NCBI GenBank assembly: GCA_030248215.1
Contig: JASANG010000031.1
Coordinates: 62,001 to 126,000 of the forward strand
DNA length: 64,000 nucleotides
Reading direction: 5' to 3'
Source: Enoplolaimus lenunculus
Taxonomy: Eukaryota; Nematoda; Enoplea; Enoplida; Thoracostomopsidae
The notes below the pieces were generated by a model. The model was not told where the DNA came from. It ran no database searches and saw nothing but the letters and a program-made list of their open reading frames with translations. Shown here one piece after another: positions 52,158-61,705 of the stretch. How positions within the stretch are numbered: position 1 is the stretch's first letter; the number at the start of each line of letters is the position of its first letter. The position numbers were made by a program, and so were the translations under genes.

Positions 52158-52342
52158 GGTCCATGTATAGAACAGGGCTGGATCGGTTTCCGGCGGGGCT
52201 GTAATAGAGTCAGTTTAAGCTTTAGACTAATTTCTTTGCTTAGGCTTAGGCTTAGGATTAGGCTCATCCATACGCTTAGGCTTAGTCTTAGGCTTAGGAA
52301 TATGCTTATACTATTGTTCCGGCCCTGTTCTATACATGGGCC
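52158..52342. mobile_element. Family A (TTAGGC) MITE with perfect 8-bp target duplication
   Basis: GGTCCATGTATAGAACAGGG to CCCTGTTCTATACATGGGCC, flanked by AAAATTAG on both sides (52150-52157 and 52343-52350). The 8-bp duplication and GGCCC-type ends point to a hAT-like source. Interior has about six TTAGGC units. Confidence 0.9.
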
Positions 52343-52349
52343 AAAATTA

Positions 52350-52404
52350 GGGTAGCGCCATACATTTGACAACCGTCCGGTACGACAAGTATAACACAAC
52401 CCTT
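52350..52404. mobile_element. Family B MITE, minimal copy
   Basis: GGGTAGCGCCATACATTTGA to AAGTATAACACAACCC; only ends and a CCGTCCGG remain. It abuts the target duplication of the family A element. Confidence 0.6.
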
Positions 52405-52564
52405 AAACGTCTGTATATCACTAAACTACATATCAGGATGTAACCGGAGATAAAAACACCGGAACCGGATGTAGCCAGGATTAGGGATGACGCCAAAATC
52501 AGGTTAAAAAATGATGTGAAATTGGCTAAATTTAACAACAAACTGCTACGTTGCCAAAAAATCG

Positions 52565-52921
52565 TTTTAAACGATTATTTATTTTTAATCCGCCCTCCGC
52601 CGCCCTTCGTTACTGACATATATCCGATGTTGCAACTATCCGTTAAATTAAGCGTTTGTCTTGTATAAAAAGCTTGAGCGATAATGCTAGGTTATACTGA
52701 GGAATGTACTTTCAAAACTAAAATATGCTTTAAAGTTTTGATCTCAATTTTATTTGGTCCTGCAGTCATTTACGCACTAAAATTAAAATTGATATTTATT
52801 GACTCTAAGTAGGGTTTAGGGACTCTATCAGCTTACGGATTCCCATTAGAAATACAGACTTCTATTGCTTCGAACTCAAAATGGGGACCCCTTTTAGTAT
52901 CCACTCTTATTCGGGCCACAA
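52565..52921. mobile_element. Family F element, truncated at the left
   Basis: GTATCCACTCTTATTCGGGC at the right; GGTTATACTGAGGAATGTAC and AATTTTATTTGGTCCTGCAG match the full copy at 26434-26873. Confidence 0.7.
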
Positions 52922-52949
52922 CAGTACATATAATGACGAAATTTATCAC

Positions 52950-53117
52950 GGCCGGAACAGCCACTCCCCATAGGCCCCCATTGAGGGGGCACTCCAAAGA
53001 GAGCCCCCCACCCTAACAAAATTCTAAACAAAAAATTTGAAAAATACTTTGATCACCGCAATGTGCCCGCACCCCGGAATTTTGGTGCAGCTCCCACCCC
53101 AGCCTGCTCCGGCATTG
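52950..53117. mobile_element. Family I element
   Basis: GGCCGGAACAGCCACTCCCC to CCAGCCTGCTCCGGCA. Confidence 0.65.
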
Positions 53118-53949
53118 AATTGTATTAACTAAAGACGTAAAATCCTACTTGAGTATGCTCCCAACATCAATATCAGGGCCGATTTAGGGTACACCCTTGA
53201 TTTCTGTAACACCAATTTTCAAGACTGAAATGAAAACGAAGTGAAACTTTACAATAAACAGAAACAATCCCCCCAAAAAATGTACCACAAGAGCCAAAAA
53301 TCACAGCAAACCCTGTTCAATCTTGGTCAGGTGTCATTTTGTGAGAGTCCAAATCTGTATGTGTGGGTGTCTCAACGACGCAAACCTAAAAACAATGTTT
53401 GCAAGGCACAACTTTGTATTGCAGTTTATTATGCAATAGAATACACTTGTTCCACAACTCTGGTGCAATATTTACTGTGTGTTGTTTTTGCCAAAATTAA
53501 TACAAGGCTTCAAGTTTTATGCGTTGCCCTCAAACAGTAAAAATAAACACAATTTACGTGCTTTTGGACTTTTATATAATACAAAATAACCAGTAATTTT
53601 CGTCAAGAATTACAATTTTAGAAATTTAAAAATTGAATTTTTTGTATTACAATTTTAGAAATTTAAAAACTGAATTTTTTGGTGTAGAAACGCTCCGAAC
53701 TGAAGTTCAAACACGTTGACATTGAGAGCAGAGCAACATGCTAATACGTAGTATACGATTAATAGTGCCCTACCAAAAGTATCAGGGTGCAATCAGAGGT
53801 GAAAAATACCGGAGCCGCAGCCGGAGGCGACACGAAATTAGGTAATAAAAATGATTGTTAATTAGTTAATTATAGCCAATATCTGCAGTGTTGTTTGGGT
53901 TTTACGTTAATTTTCTGCGAAATTTCGGAAATCCTTTGCAGAAAATTGT

Positions 53950-54565
53950 GATATATATAGTGTTCATATGTCACGTGCCACTATCAGACATATTGGTGAA
54001 TATCGTATGATATTCCAAATTAACAGCATATATGATATGATATTCAGCAAGACGGATTTGGAGTATCATATGATGTTTCACTGTACAGTTTAAGTGTATT
54101 ATATGATACTCTATTATGTAGTTCATGACATTTCATACGGCTATCCGCCAAAATTTGAACGTTCCCGCCAAAATTTGAATTTTCCTGTCAAAATTTGAAT
54201 TTTACCGCCAAATTTTGAATTTTCCAGGCAAAATTTAAATTTCCCGCCAAAATTTTAATTTTCCAGCCAAAATAAAAATTTCCCGCCAAAATTTGAATTT
54301 TCCGCAAAAAATGTCATTTACCCGCCAAATTTTAAAATTTCCTGCTGAAATTTAAATTTCCCGCCATATTATTAGTATGTTATTTACATTGTCTCATAAT
54401 ATCATATGATACTAACGGCACATGTCTGTTAGTATCATATGATATTCCGCCATACGCAAACCTAGTTATGTAACTGACTCAGTAGACATTTTTAAAAAGA
54501 TCATATGATATTGACAGACGATGTAGGGAATATTATATGATATTGAAAGACAAAACGTGACCGAT
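53950..54565. repeat. ATCATATGAT palindrome cluster around a 20-bp tandem array
   Basis: ATCATATGAT or close variants occur at about 54006, 54040, 54065, 54110, 54401, 54434, 54500 and 54535. The pair 54401-54416 / 54428-54443 forms a perfect 16-bp inverted repeat with an 11-nt loop. The array at 54145-54365 lies in the middle. Confidence 0.75.
54145..54365 (+). repeat. 20-bp tandem array CCGCCAAAATTTGAATTTTC, about 11 units
   Basis: Eleven diverged 19-20 bp units; each contains an AAAATTTGAATTTT near-palindrome and alternates CCGCC with CAGGC/TGTC joints. No coding frame. Confidence 0.85.
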
Positions 54566-54599
54566 ACATGATGTTAGCGGACAACCACTGTTTTTAGGA

Positions 54600-56130
54600 A
54601 TATCACATTGGGTTACATCGCAGACAAAATGTTACCCAACATATAGAGCGTGACAAAACGTGACCCAGCTGCGCCATTTGTAAGGTGAACTCCGCATGTG
54701 ACAGTAAAAGAATAGTTTATCGCTAAAATTTTCAGCGGAATTCAACATTTTAACATCCTTTGCAGGACCTTCGGGAAACTTTGTCTGCCTTCTACTGCGT
54801 CAATTATCACCTCCGATCGACTCACCCTGCAGAAAGCGAATTGCGATTGAAACTCGAAAATGTACAGCGAATATTACTATTACACCAGATTAATTACAGA
54901 ACTTCAAGAAACATGCTATTTTAAGACTCTCAAGTACGCCAATTTTCTACAAGCCATTGTTAATCCCTTCGGCTATTATGTTACTTTAAGGGGCGTAAAC
55001 TGCAAACCAAGCAAGCAGGAGTGCAGCGTAGACAAACCAGCGCGAAAAACATGCCAGCAAGGTTTCAAGTATACGTTCTGAAATTATTCAGCAATGACTT
55101 CTACCAATTCTGAAACTGTAGGCACATCCCATAGCTATCACAAATAAACACATAACCCAAAACTAATTTCATTTATGTTGAAAATAACTGTAAAATTTTT
55201 ACTTTCAAAATCCTCATTCATCGATTAGAAAATCGGAGACGATATAATCCGATTACATTATTCCCCTTACTATTGTCAAAAATACTAATATTTAACTCTG
55301 GTGAAAGATTTCAGTATATTTTTCGCAATGGAAATAAGATCATCTGAAGCGCTTTATCTCACCACACGAGCTGTCTAGAATACAACAGCAATCAAAGTAT
55401 CCTGGACTGAAATCAATCCTGATATGCAAACAGTAAAAGACGCCAATTATTATCTGATGAACTTTTTCGAAAACAAATAACCGCTTGCACCCATGTATGC
55501 AACTCATGTTATACGATAGTACAACCTAATCATACGAACTAAACACTATCAGCTTCAGACAAAGAACTGCGCAAATTTATTGCACATAAAGCAACTAATA
55601 AATACATAGTAGATTCATCAAAGATACACACGATATTGAACCCAAGTAAAAATTACATTAATATAATTTTACTCCGACGCTAAGTACCGAAGATCTTTCC
55701 ACGTTCAACTAAAGAAAATTACGTTATTGCTTCCAGATATCAAGGTATAGTCATAATACCAAACCAAGGGAAATAAATCACCAAATCATTCCAACATCCC
55801 TAAATTTAAACATTGGAGAATAACAGGTTTGTAACCCAAAGTAAAAAATGTTTTCGAATTTTTACTTCATTTGTAACTTAAAATCAACTTTTGCTTTTGC
55901 TGAAGGACTTTAATTTCAATATGCATATAAAACTTCGGATACTATACAGCACATAATACTATATAAAACACAAAGTCAGCAAAACAAACTGCAATAATTG
56001 TTACAGGCTTACGTTAGCTTGCGCTATACTTGGCCTACACCATTAGGCGTCGTAGAAACCGTGGTGTCACAGGATCAGCAATATGAAATGGTTTACTGCC
56101 GAACTTCATCTCAAAAATCAGTAGCTTTCC
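54600..56130. other. No gene or repeat recognised
   Basis: AT-rich. A plus-strand frame at 54860-55081 (73 codons, several Cys near its end) is open from ATG to TGA without recognisable domain or splice signals. Confidence 0.35.
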
Positions 56131-56136
56131 GTAATT

Positions 56137-56285
56137 TGGCCCATGTTTAGAACAGGGCCGGAACTGTAGTATAAGCATATTCCTAAGCCTAAGCCTAACT
56201 AAAAAAATTAAGTCTAAAACTTAAACTACGTAACCCTATTACAGCCCCGCCGAAAAACAATCCGGCCCTGTTCTATACATGGGCC
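56137..56285. mobile_element. Family A MITE, short full copy
   Basis: GGCCCATGTTTAGAACAGGG to CCCTGTTCTATACATGGGCC with two CCTAAG units only. Confidence 0.85.
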
Positions 56286-56416
56286 CTAAGTTTGATTTTA
56301 GTATTCGACAAGTTTTAAAACAAAACTTTTCTTGTAGATAGATCTTGTCGAACCCTAATGAAATTAACATCGAGCCAGGATGGAAATCCATTACTAAATT
56401 ACCAACTTTAGTACAC

Positions 56417-57247
56417 TGTAGGTGGCTATGCCACACTTAAACCTATTTCAAACTAAAAACTAAAACTATAAAATAAAACCCTATAACAAAACCACACCTT
56501 AAGGGAGTCCCTGGCTCCCTAGTCTCGTGGCTATTACAATCAACAAGTGGAGAACGTACGGCAGGCGATGCGAGAAAGCCGTCAAGTGGAACGACAGCGG
56601 CAGCAGCAACGGGCGTCGCGATCGGTGGCGCGCGATAACCAGTGGGTGACGCAGGAGGAATTGGACGCCTATTATGCGGACGTCCCTCGCGAACTGCGCC
56701 GAAGTCATTTTTAAAGGACTGGTAACGAACTGTTGAAAGTTAAGCGGGGTGCTGGGGGTTGTACTGGTACGCCGGGTCGTTGGAACGGAATCTTGTGGAG
56801 TGACACTATCTGGGCTGTTATGGGGTTGTTAATGTGGTAATGGTCGTCGGGGGTAAAGTTAAACGGGTGCTGGGGGTGCGCTGGTACGCGGTTTTTCGTT
56901 TGGTTTTTATTGGACGCATTGGCAACATTGTCGTGGGTCGTTTGATGGTCTTGTTATTGTTATTTGGCAAAAACTTTAAAAATAAAAAGTAATATAAAAG
57001 AAAGAAAATGATGAAAAATTGTTGTTGTTATTGTTGTTAAGTTTGTTATTGTGGATTTACGCTTTTTAGCGACGGCAAAAAAGGCAGTAAATAGGGCCAT
57101 AAAATTTTGTTCGATGCCAGGGTCGGCATCTGTGCCGAAGGGGGGATGTAGGTGGCTATGCCACACTTAAACCTATTTCAAACTAAAAACTAAAACTAAA
57201 AATAAAACCCTATATCAAAACCACACCTTAAGGGAGTCCCTGGCTCC
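56417..57247 (+). mobile_element. TRIM-like element (non-autonomous LTR kin) with about 102-bp direct terminal repeats
   Basis: TGTAGGTGGCTATGCCACAC opens two near-identical direct repeats (56417-56518 and 57147-57247). The second is preceded directly by the purine run GAAGGGGGGA (57137-57146), as expected of a polypurine tract. Interior about 630 bp, GC-richer than the surroundings, with no gag or pol similarity that I recognise. It holds an Arg/Gln-rich open stretch (about 56523-56714) and an internal repeat (AAAGTTAAGCGGGGTGCTGG at about 56737, again at about 56855). The similarity of the repeats suggests moderate age. Boundaries and the LTR class are inferred; another direct-repeat element type is possible. 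Confidence 0.5.
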
Positions 57248-57421
57248 ACCTAGTCTCTCTTAGAACTTAAGTTAGGCTTAGGCGTTGCTACAAGGCGTAA
57301 AAATGGGTAAATCTATGCTATGGCGGCTGTGTCCGCAATGTTGAACTTACCTGGGCCCTGCGTGGCCATAGAACGTCGTTGATTAATGGTGCATATCGTT
57401 TTGGCCTAATCTGCTAATAAG

Positions 57422-57457
57422 GACATAGCTAGGCTATGTCAGCACCAACATGGTGCT
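57422..57457 (+). other. Two adjacent perfect hairpins with 3-nt loops
   Basis: GACATAGC-TAG-GCTATGTC (8 bp stem, 57422-57440) is followed without a gap by AGCACCA-ACA-TGGTGCT (7 bp stem, 57441-57457). Confidence 0.85.
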
Positions 57458-57517
57458 TCGGTATATGAGTGTCTAATATTGTTGTTGTTGTTGCGGAAGT
57501 GTACCGGATGTGTGGCT

Positions 57518-57582
57518 CTCGACCTCAACCGCATTGCGGACACCCAATTGTGGGTGTCGGCAAAAATGCAAATGAGGTCGAG
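57518..57582 (+). other. Long two-tier stem-loop
   Basis: CTCGACCTCA (57518-57527) pairs perfectly with TGAGGTCGAG (57573-57582). Inside, GCAT/ATGC and TGC/GCA pair, and GACACCCA (57539-57546) pairs with TGGGTGTC (57551-57558) around an ATTG loop. About 25 base pairs in all. Confidence 0.8.
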
Positions 57583-57837
57583 ATGCCGATATGGGTAGCC
57601 AGGACCGGAATCATTGTTAACCTTGAGCTAATACGGATTGGTTGTGTTCTTTATTTTGGCGGAATTGCGTAATCTTTATCTTTTGTTTGTGGAACGTATT
57701 ACACGGTTGGAACTTGAGTGGAATCTGGGTAAGTAAGGACTAGTTGAAGTAATTTAAGATTGTCACGGTGGCATAAGCATGTGAAGGAAACTACGGAATA
57801 TTGGTTTAATCGGCGTTGCGCAAGGCGCGGAATTTAC

Positions 57838-57854
57838 CCAGTATCGGATACTGG
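57838..57854 (+). other. Perfect short hairpin
   Basis: CCAGTAT-CGG-ATACTGG: 7-bp stem and 3-nt loop, same plan as its neighbours. Confidence 0.75.
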
Positions 57855-57904
57855 TGTTATGTGCTAAAAAGGAACTTGGGGTATTACCGGAGAACCTGGG
57901 AAAA

Positions 57905-58058
57905 GTAGTCTAATAAATCTAACGGGGTTAGATTTATTATTCTACAACGGCTGGGCCAAATCTAACGGGGTTAGATTGGTCGGAAATTTGGTGTAACTCT
58001 AACGGGGTTAGAGTACACGGTTTTACGGGGTGTAATTCTAACGGGGTTAGAATTGCAC
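57905..58058 (+). other. Array of four hairpins with shared core TCTAAC-GGG-GTTAGA and co-varying arms
   Basis: Stems at 57911-57939 (13 bp perfect, plus GTAG/CTAC beyond a 2x2 mismatch), 57956-57979 (10 bp, one bulge), 57991-58018 (12 bp, one bulge) and 58030-58058 (13 bp, one G-T pair). All have a GGG loop and the same six-base core. The outer arms differ completely between units (TAATAA/TTATTA, CC/GG, GTGT/ACAC, GTG/CAC), yet each still pairs with its partner. Confidence 0.85.
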
Positions 58059-58344
58059 GGATTCTGGAAAACAGCGGAATTATTAGTAACGGTAAAGCCA
58101 GTGGCTGGATTAAATCAGATTCAGACGTCGGCTTTAAGGATTCCGGATCAGGCTGCAAGTTAAATTACATAACCTGTGATTTACTTGTAATACTCGGTGT
58201 TGTACAGGATTTGGGAGGGTTCAATAAACATTTACCGGCCGCGTTTTACTAAATCAGAGCGATAAGCATACATCGAGGAAAGAACTATACAGGTGATACA
58301 GGATACAGGCTAAAGGCAAAATCACGAACTTCTCACATACACCA

Positions 58345-58600
58345 TGCTTAATAAGCAGGTAGGATACTACGTTACATCATTATATGAAGACTTAAACCCT
58401 AACCATCATAAACGATTAGAATTTTATAAGAACGGTTCACGCAAGAGAGATAACAGGTTTCCTTACCAGACACACCGATATGCGCCCAGAAAAGAAATTG
58501 AAAGCATTCCAACTAACTCTTATGTGCAAAAAGTATCGGCAAGAAATCGGCAATTTTTTTGCAGTGTCGATGCCGATACTCACTAAAAGTGCCGATTACA
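58345..58600. mobile_element. Family M element, second copy
   Basis: TAGGATACTACGTTACATCA, TATGAAGACTTAAACC, CGATATGCGCCCAGAAAA and AAGTGCCGATTA match 11250-11560 in order; the GCCGATGCC-rich left end is absent. Confidence 0.65.
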
Positions 58601-59485
58601 AAAAAATTGAATTAGGTGCGTTTGCGTATATATTAAAAATATATATATGAACATATCAAACTTTGTTGACCTCAGCGTTTGCACAACTGAATCTGGATCG
58701 AATCAGAACAGCCGATTTTTGTGGAATCCGAACTTTCGTTGCCACCCAGGGCCCAGCATCCAGCATCAGACAAATATTAAATTTCCAAATATCATTTACA
58801 TATATACACATCAAAACTGATTAAGTACCAGCACCAAATCATCAACCGTATATTATATTCAAATGCTGTACTAAAACTTCCGTACCTTTAAAATCCAAAT
58901 CAAATAATCTCAAAATAGCGCCACCAGCCTAACAAGTCATAAGCAAACTTTAGTACGCAGTGGTTAAAATCCCTTCGATCATGGGAACATGGGAAACAAA
59001 CAAACCAGCTAACGCTTAACATTTCGTATATACACATGAAGCAAATAGTGTTTCTGCTAATTTCAAAATAAATACACACTTCTTGTATTATGTACCATAA
59101 GTTACAGCTAGAAGCTCAGAAAGTCAAGGAGCAGAAAAAACGCAAATGTATTGCCAAATAAAATCACGAAATACGAACCTGGCCAGACAAACGCAACCAG
59201 AAAATTATAAATGTATAATAAATTTATTTGTTTACAATACTACAGTAGCAGAATAGTCTGCTGATTTTGATGACCAACTTTTCAAGCTAATCTTAAATTT
59301 GTAGCGATTTATACCTCACATAATCAATCAAACCACTATAGAATCTCCCGACTTCATTACCAAACAATACCGGATCGCCGGATATTTTAGTGCGTATTTC
59401 AACAAAAAATTAAACTGTCAGGCTCGATATACGTATCTATATTATAAAAAGATACAAAACAAAACTCATTTTTTAATTTAGTACG
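58600..59485. other. No gene or repeat recognised (EI24 3' flank)
   Basis: AT-rich sequence downstream of EI24; no exon-like frame. Confidence 0.4.
59223..59228 (-). terminator. Possible poly(A) signal of EI24
   Basis: AATAAA on the minus strand about 260 nt past the EI24 stop. Position only; no transcript evidence. Confidence 0.35.
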
Positions 59486-60742
59486 TTACCGAAACTTTAC
59501 CGATCTCTCGTGACCAAATCTGATTTTTCTACTACAAATTAGCACAGACAATTTATTGCAAACCCAGACGGACGGTGCAAATACCCCGACCCGCTGCCAT
59601 GAAATTAGCGAAGGTCCACCATCTTGAGTACCAGCACCACGTAACGCGTTGTCAGCAGGTACTTCAAAGCTGCTGACGATAAAAAACGGAAACAACACTC
59701 CAAATAAACAGCCGCCCAAAAGTTGCGACGTCGGCCACAGCGTAACACTTGCAAGCAACGAACCAAACCCGATATAGTACGGCAGAGAACTTTCAATTCG
59801 CGCCACCCTAGTTGATAATTCTATACCTTCAGCGATCCAAAGATATTCAAATGAATACAATGAATATAATAAACAGATATGCACGTAACGAAATACTCGA
59901 CAGACATATGCAATCGGCAAATACCCCACAGCAGTTGCTTGAATTAAAAAAATGGCTTCAAGTAAAATAGCAAGGACAAAATCAGCAACACTTCGAGATG
60001 CTGGAGTATTTAAAACCGACGTAGTGTGGCTTGTGGTTGAAAATGTTGCCGACCCAGGTGTGTTTCCAGTGGATTGAGAAGTCAATTCTGGACCAGGGCA
60101 GTATTGCTGTTGAGCAACTGAACTTTTGGCATATACTGACCCTGACCGCCTTCGAAATGCAGCATTCGCAATATCTTGAAACCATAATGCAGAGAAAAAT
60201 CGGCATAGCGCAGCGAAAACAACTATATAGAACAATTTAAACGGTAAAGACACAACGTAATAAATATTCGAGCCGTCTAGTTTGCTATGCGGAGACGCGA
60301 ACAATTGAGCAATCGCGATTATTAGGCGTATGGCAAGCCGTGAGGCCAGGTCAAACGCTGGGAGAGCGATAAAATGTGTGACTAGAAAAAATCCTACGTT
60401 TGCTGCACATATTAATAACAGACGGCTTCGTGAACCAGATTTGCTGCCAGGTTTTTCGGACAGGGCTCCAAGCGCCGCTAAGTTGGCGCTTGAGCCTGAT
60501 GATTCTTTGCCAGATGATTTCGCCGCTGCAGCTGTTTCTGCACGTCGCTTGGCAAGCACTGTAATTCGAGATGGCGACGGTTGTGGTGGGTTAATAACAT
60601 GCCCACCAGCACTGCTACTTGCTACATCGAAGGGAACAGTAACACTTGGCGTAGGTTCATCGAGATGTCGAAACCGCCAAAATCCAACCAAGGAGTCTCG
60701 AAATCCACGACAAAACGCAGCGATAATGTCCAGCGCTGTCAT
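59486..60742 (-). CDS. EI24: EI24 / EPG-4-type ER membrane autophagy protein, single exon
   Basis: 418-residue homologue of EI24 (etoposide-induced 2.4; EPG-4 in worms), an ER multi-pass membrane protein needed for degradation of autophagosomes. The N-terminal helix (FCRGFRDSLVGFW) matches the family start. Conserved landmarks are WFQDIA (187-192), LLYSLYSFEYLW (291-302), LPYYIGFG (320-327) and GCLFGVLFPFFIVSSFE (344-360). Hydrophobic segments lie at about 107-127, 133-149, 163-186, 251-278, 325-340 and 342-358. It is longer than the roughly 340-residue human protein because of Ser/Ala-rich insertions at about 35-105 and 198-250. The frame is open from ATG (60742) to TAA with no intron, in contrast to the split PCBP gene, so an old retrogene is possible, though I see no A-tail. 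AATAAA at 59223-59228 is the nearest standard poly(A) signal downstream. Confidence 0.95.
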   Translation of the reverse strand: MTALDIIAAFCRGFRDSLVGFWRFRHLDEPTPSVTVPFDVASSSAGGHVINPPQPSPSRITVLAKRRAETAAAAKSSGKESSGSSANLAALGALSEKPGSKSGSRSRLLLICAANVGFFLVTHFIALPAFDLASRLAIRLIIAIAQLFASPHSKLDGSNIYYVVSLPFKLFYIVVFAALCRFFSALWFQDIANAAFRRRSGSVYAKSSVAQQQYCPGPELTSQSTGNTPGSATFSTTSHTTSVLNTPASRSVADFVLAILLEAIFLIQATAVGYLPIAYVCRVFRYVHICLLYSLYSFEYLWIAEGIELSTRVARIESSLPYYIGFGSLLASVTLWPTSQLLGGCLFGVLFPFFIVSSFEVPADNALRGAGTQDGGPSLISWQRVGVFAPSVWVCNKLSVLICSRKIRFGHERSVKFR

Positions 60743-60989
60743 GCTATATATGATTTTCTACTGTAGTTGCGCTTAAAACAATATATACCTACGTGTTAGT
60801 GTATTATACAAACAATAACAAGCAATACGGTTCCGTTCCATATCAGTAAATGTATCTTAGAATGAAAGTTTTTAAAAGCGAAATATGTGACATAAACAAA
60901 AAAGTCAGTTTCATTTAACGTGCAGCTGTTTCTTGACAAGTGTGGGCATACAGAAATATGCTTGAACATATCTTTTTAATGCATTTCAG

Positions 60990-61107
60990 TATTGTTTGTC
61001 TGGACAATACGTGTCTTCTCGAAATAGTTAAAAGCAGCGTTAGAGGCGGGCTGCACATACCAATTGTAGAGCTGCGCGAACAAAACCTAATGTATGAATT
61101 CGGCATG
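60990..61107 (+). CDS. Candidate exon of an unidentified gene
   Basis: Strong exon borders: pyrimidine-rich acceptor ending ATTTCAG at 60989 and donor ATG/GTAAGT at 61107. The enclosed frame (one base plus 39 codons, including SVRGGLHIPIVELREQNLMY) is open while both other frames have stops. It joins in phase 0 to the block at 62055. The same frame is also open upstream to an ATG at 60958, so it could instead be a first exon without the acceptor. It runs head-to-head with EI24, 216-248 bp from the EI24 ATG. I do not recognise the family. Confidence 0.5.
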
Positions 61108-61343
61108 GTAAGTTTTGTATAAACAGGATTCAAGTTCCCGAACAATACAGACTTCTAACACACTCACAGCCTGTATTCATGACCTGTTTAAACAGTCGGC
61201 GACGGCGAGAACCGCAGCCTATCCACCATAACACTGTTTTCAGTCCACAACTTGAAATTCTTAGTAGACAGGACAGGATATACGGAAAATTTCCGAAACA
61301 TTCGTTTAACGCAGCTAACTTTTCGGCCAGGAATCAGACCAGT

Positions 61344-61593
61344 GTAAGCATCTGAGACATGCTTGTCCGTTATGTGCACATGCAATATAGTGCAGTGCAC
61401 TGTCTGTATGCTAGCTGGCAGCATACGGTCAACAAATATAGTCGACGAAAAATGCAGTTGGACAGGCGGGCTACGTAGCGCAGTGGTAGAGTGCTCGCTT
61501 ACGGTTCCATAGGCTGAGAGTTCGATCCCCGCTCTAGCCCGCTTTTCCAGCTGCTTGGTAGAAAGGTCAGATGTCCCGGTTCCTACCTTGACT
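61344..61593 (+). repeat. 250-bp duplication unit with tRNA-like Pol III cassette, copy 1
   Basis: From GTAAGCATCTGAGACATGC to TTCCTACCTTGACT; matches 61706-61955 with about three differences (roughly 99% identity). Spacing 362 bp. Confidence 0.95.
61468..61540 (+). tRNA. tRNA-like sequence, probably pseudogene or SINE head (copy 1)
   Basis: 73 nt. Acceptor arm GGCTACG/TCTAGCC pairs with one mismatch and one G-T; D-arm GCGC-AGTGGTAGA-GTGC is canonical. A-box TAGCGCAGTGG and B-box GAGTTCGATCC are good, and TTTT follows within 6 nt. The anticodon and T stems are poorly paired and no confident anticodon can be assigned, so transcription by Pol III is plausible but a working tRNA is not. Confidence 0.55.
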
Positions 61594-61705
61594 AAAATGG
61601 GGGCTACGCCGTGAGCGCAATGGCAAACTGCCGCGCTATGAATACCGTATCCAGTCGAAAATAGGATGGACGGTCAAGGGACGACCTTGTTGAAAATAAG
61701 GGCAT

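Noticed and set aside
53241-53540. 99-codon plus-strand open frame with several Cys
   Set aside because: Complete from ATG to stop but of low coding quality, with no similarity I can name; kept out of the gene list.
54860-55081. 73-codon open frame with Cys-rich end
   Set aside because: No signal peptide, domain or splice context; could be chance in AT-rich DNA.
57469-58158. Open frames in the hairpin region
   Set aside because: The hairpins explain the base pattern better; frames on either strand are short and differ in composition from the known genes.
61468-61540. Functional tRNA gene
   Set aside because: A and B boxes and D-arm are good, but the anticodon and T stems have several mismatches and no clear anticodon; listed as tRNA-like only.
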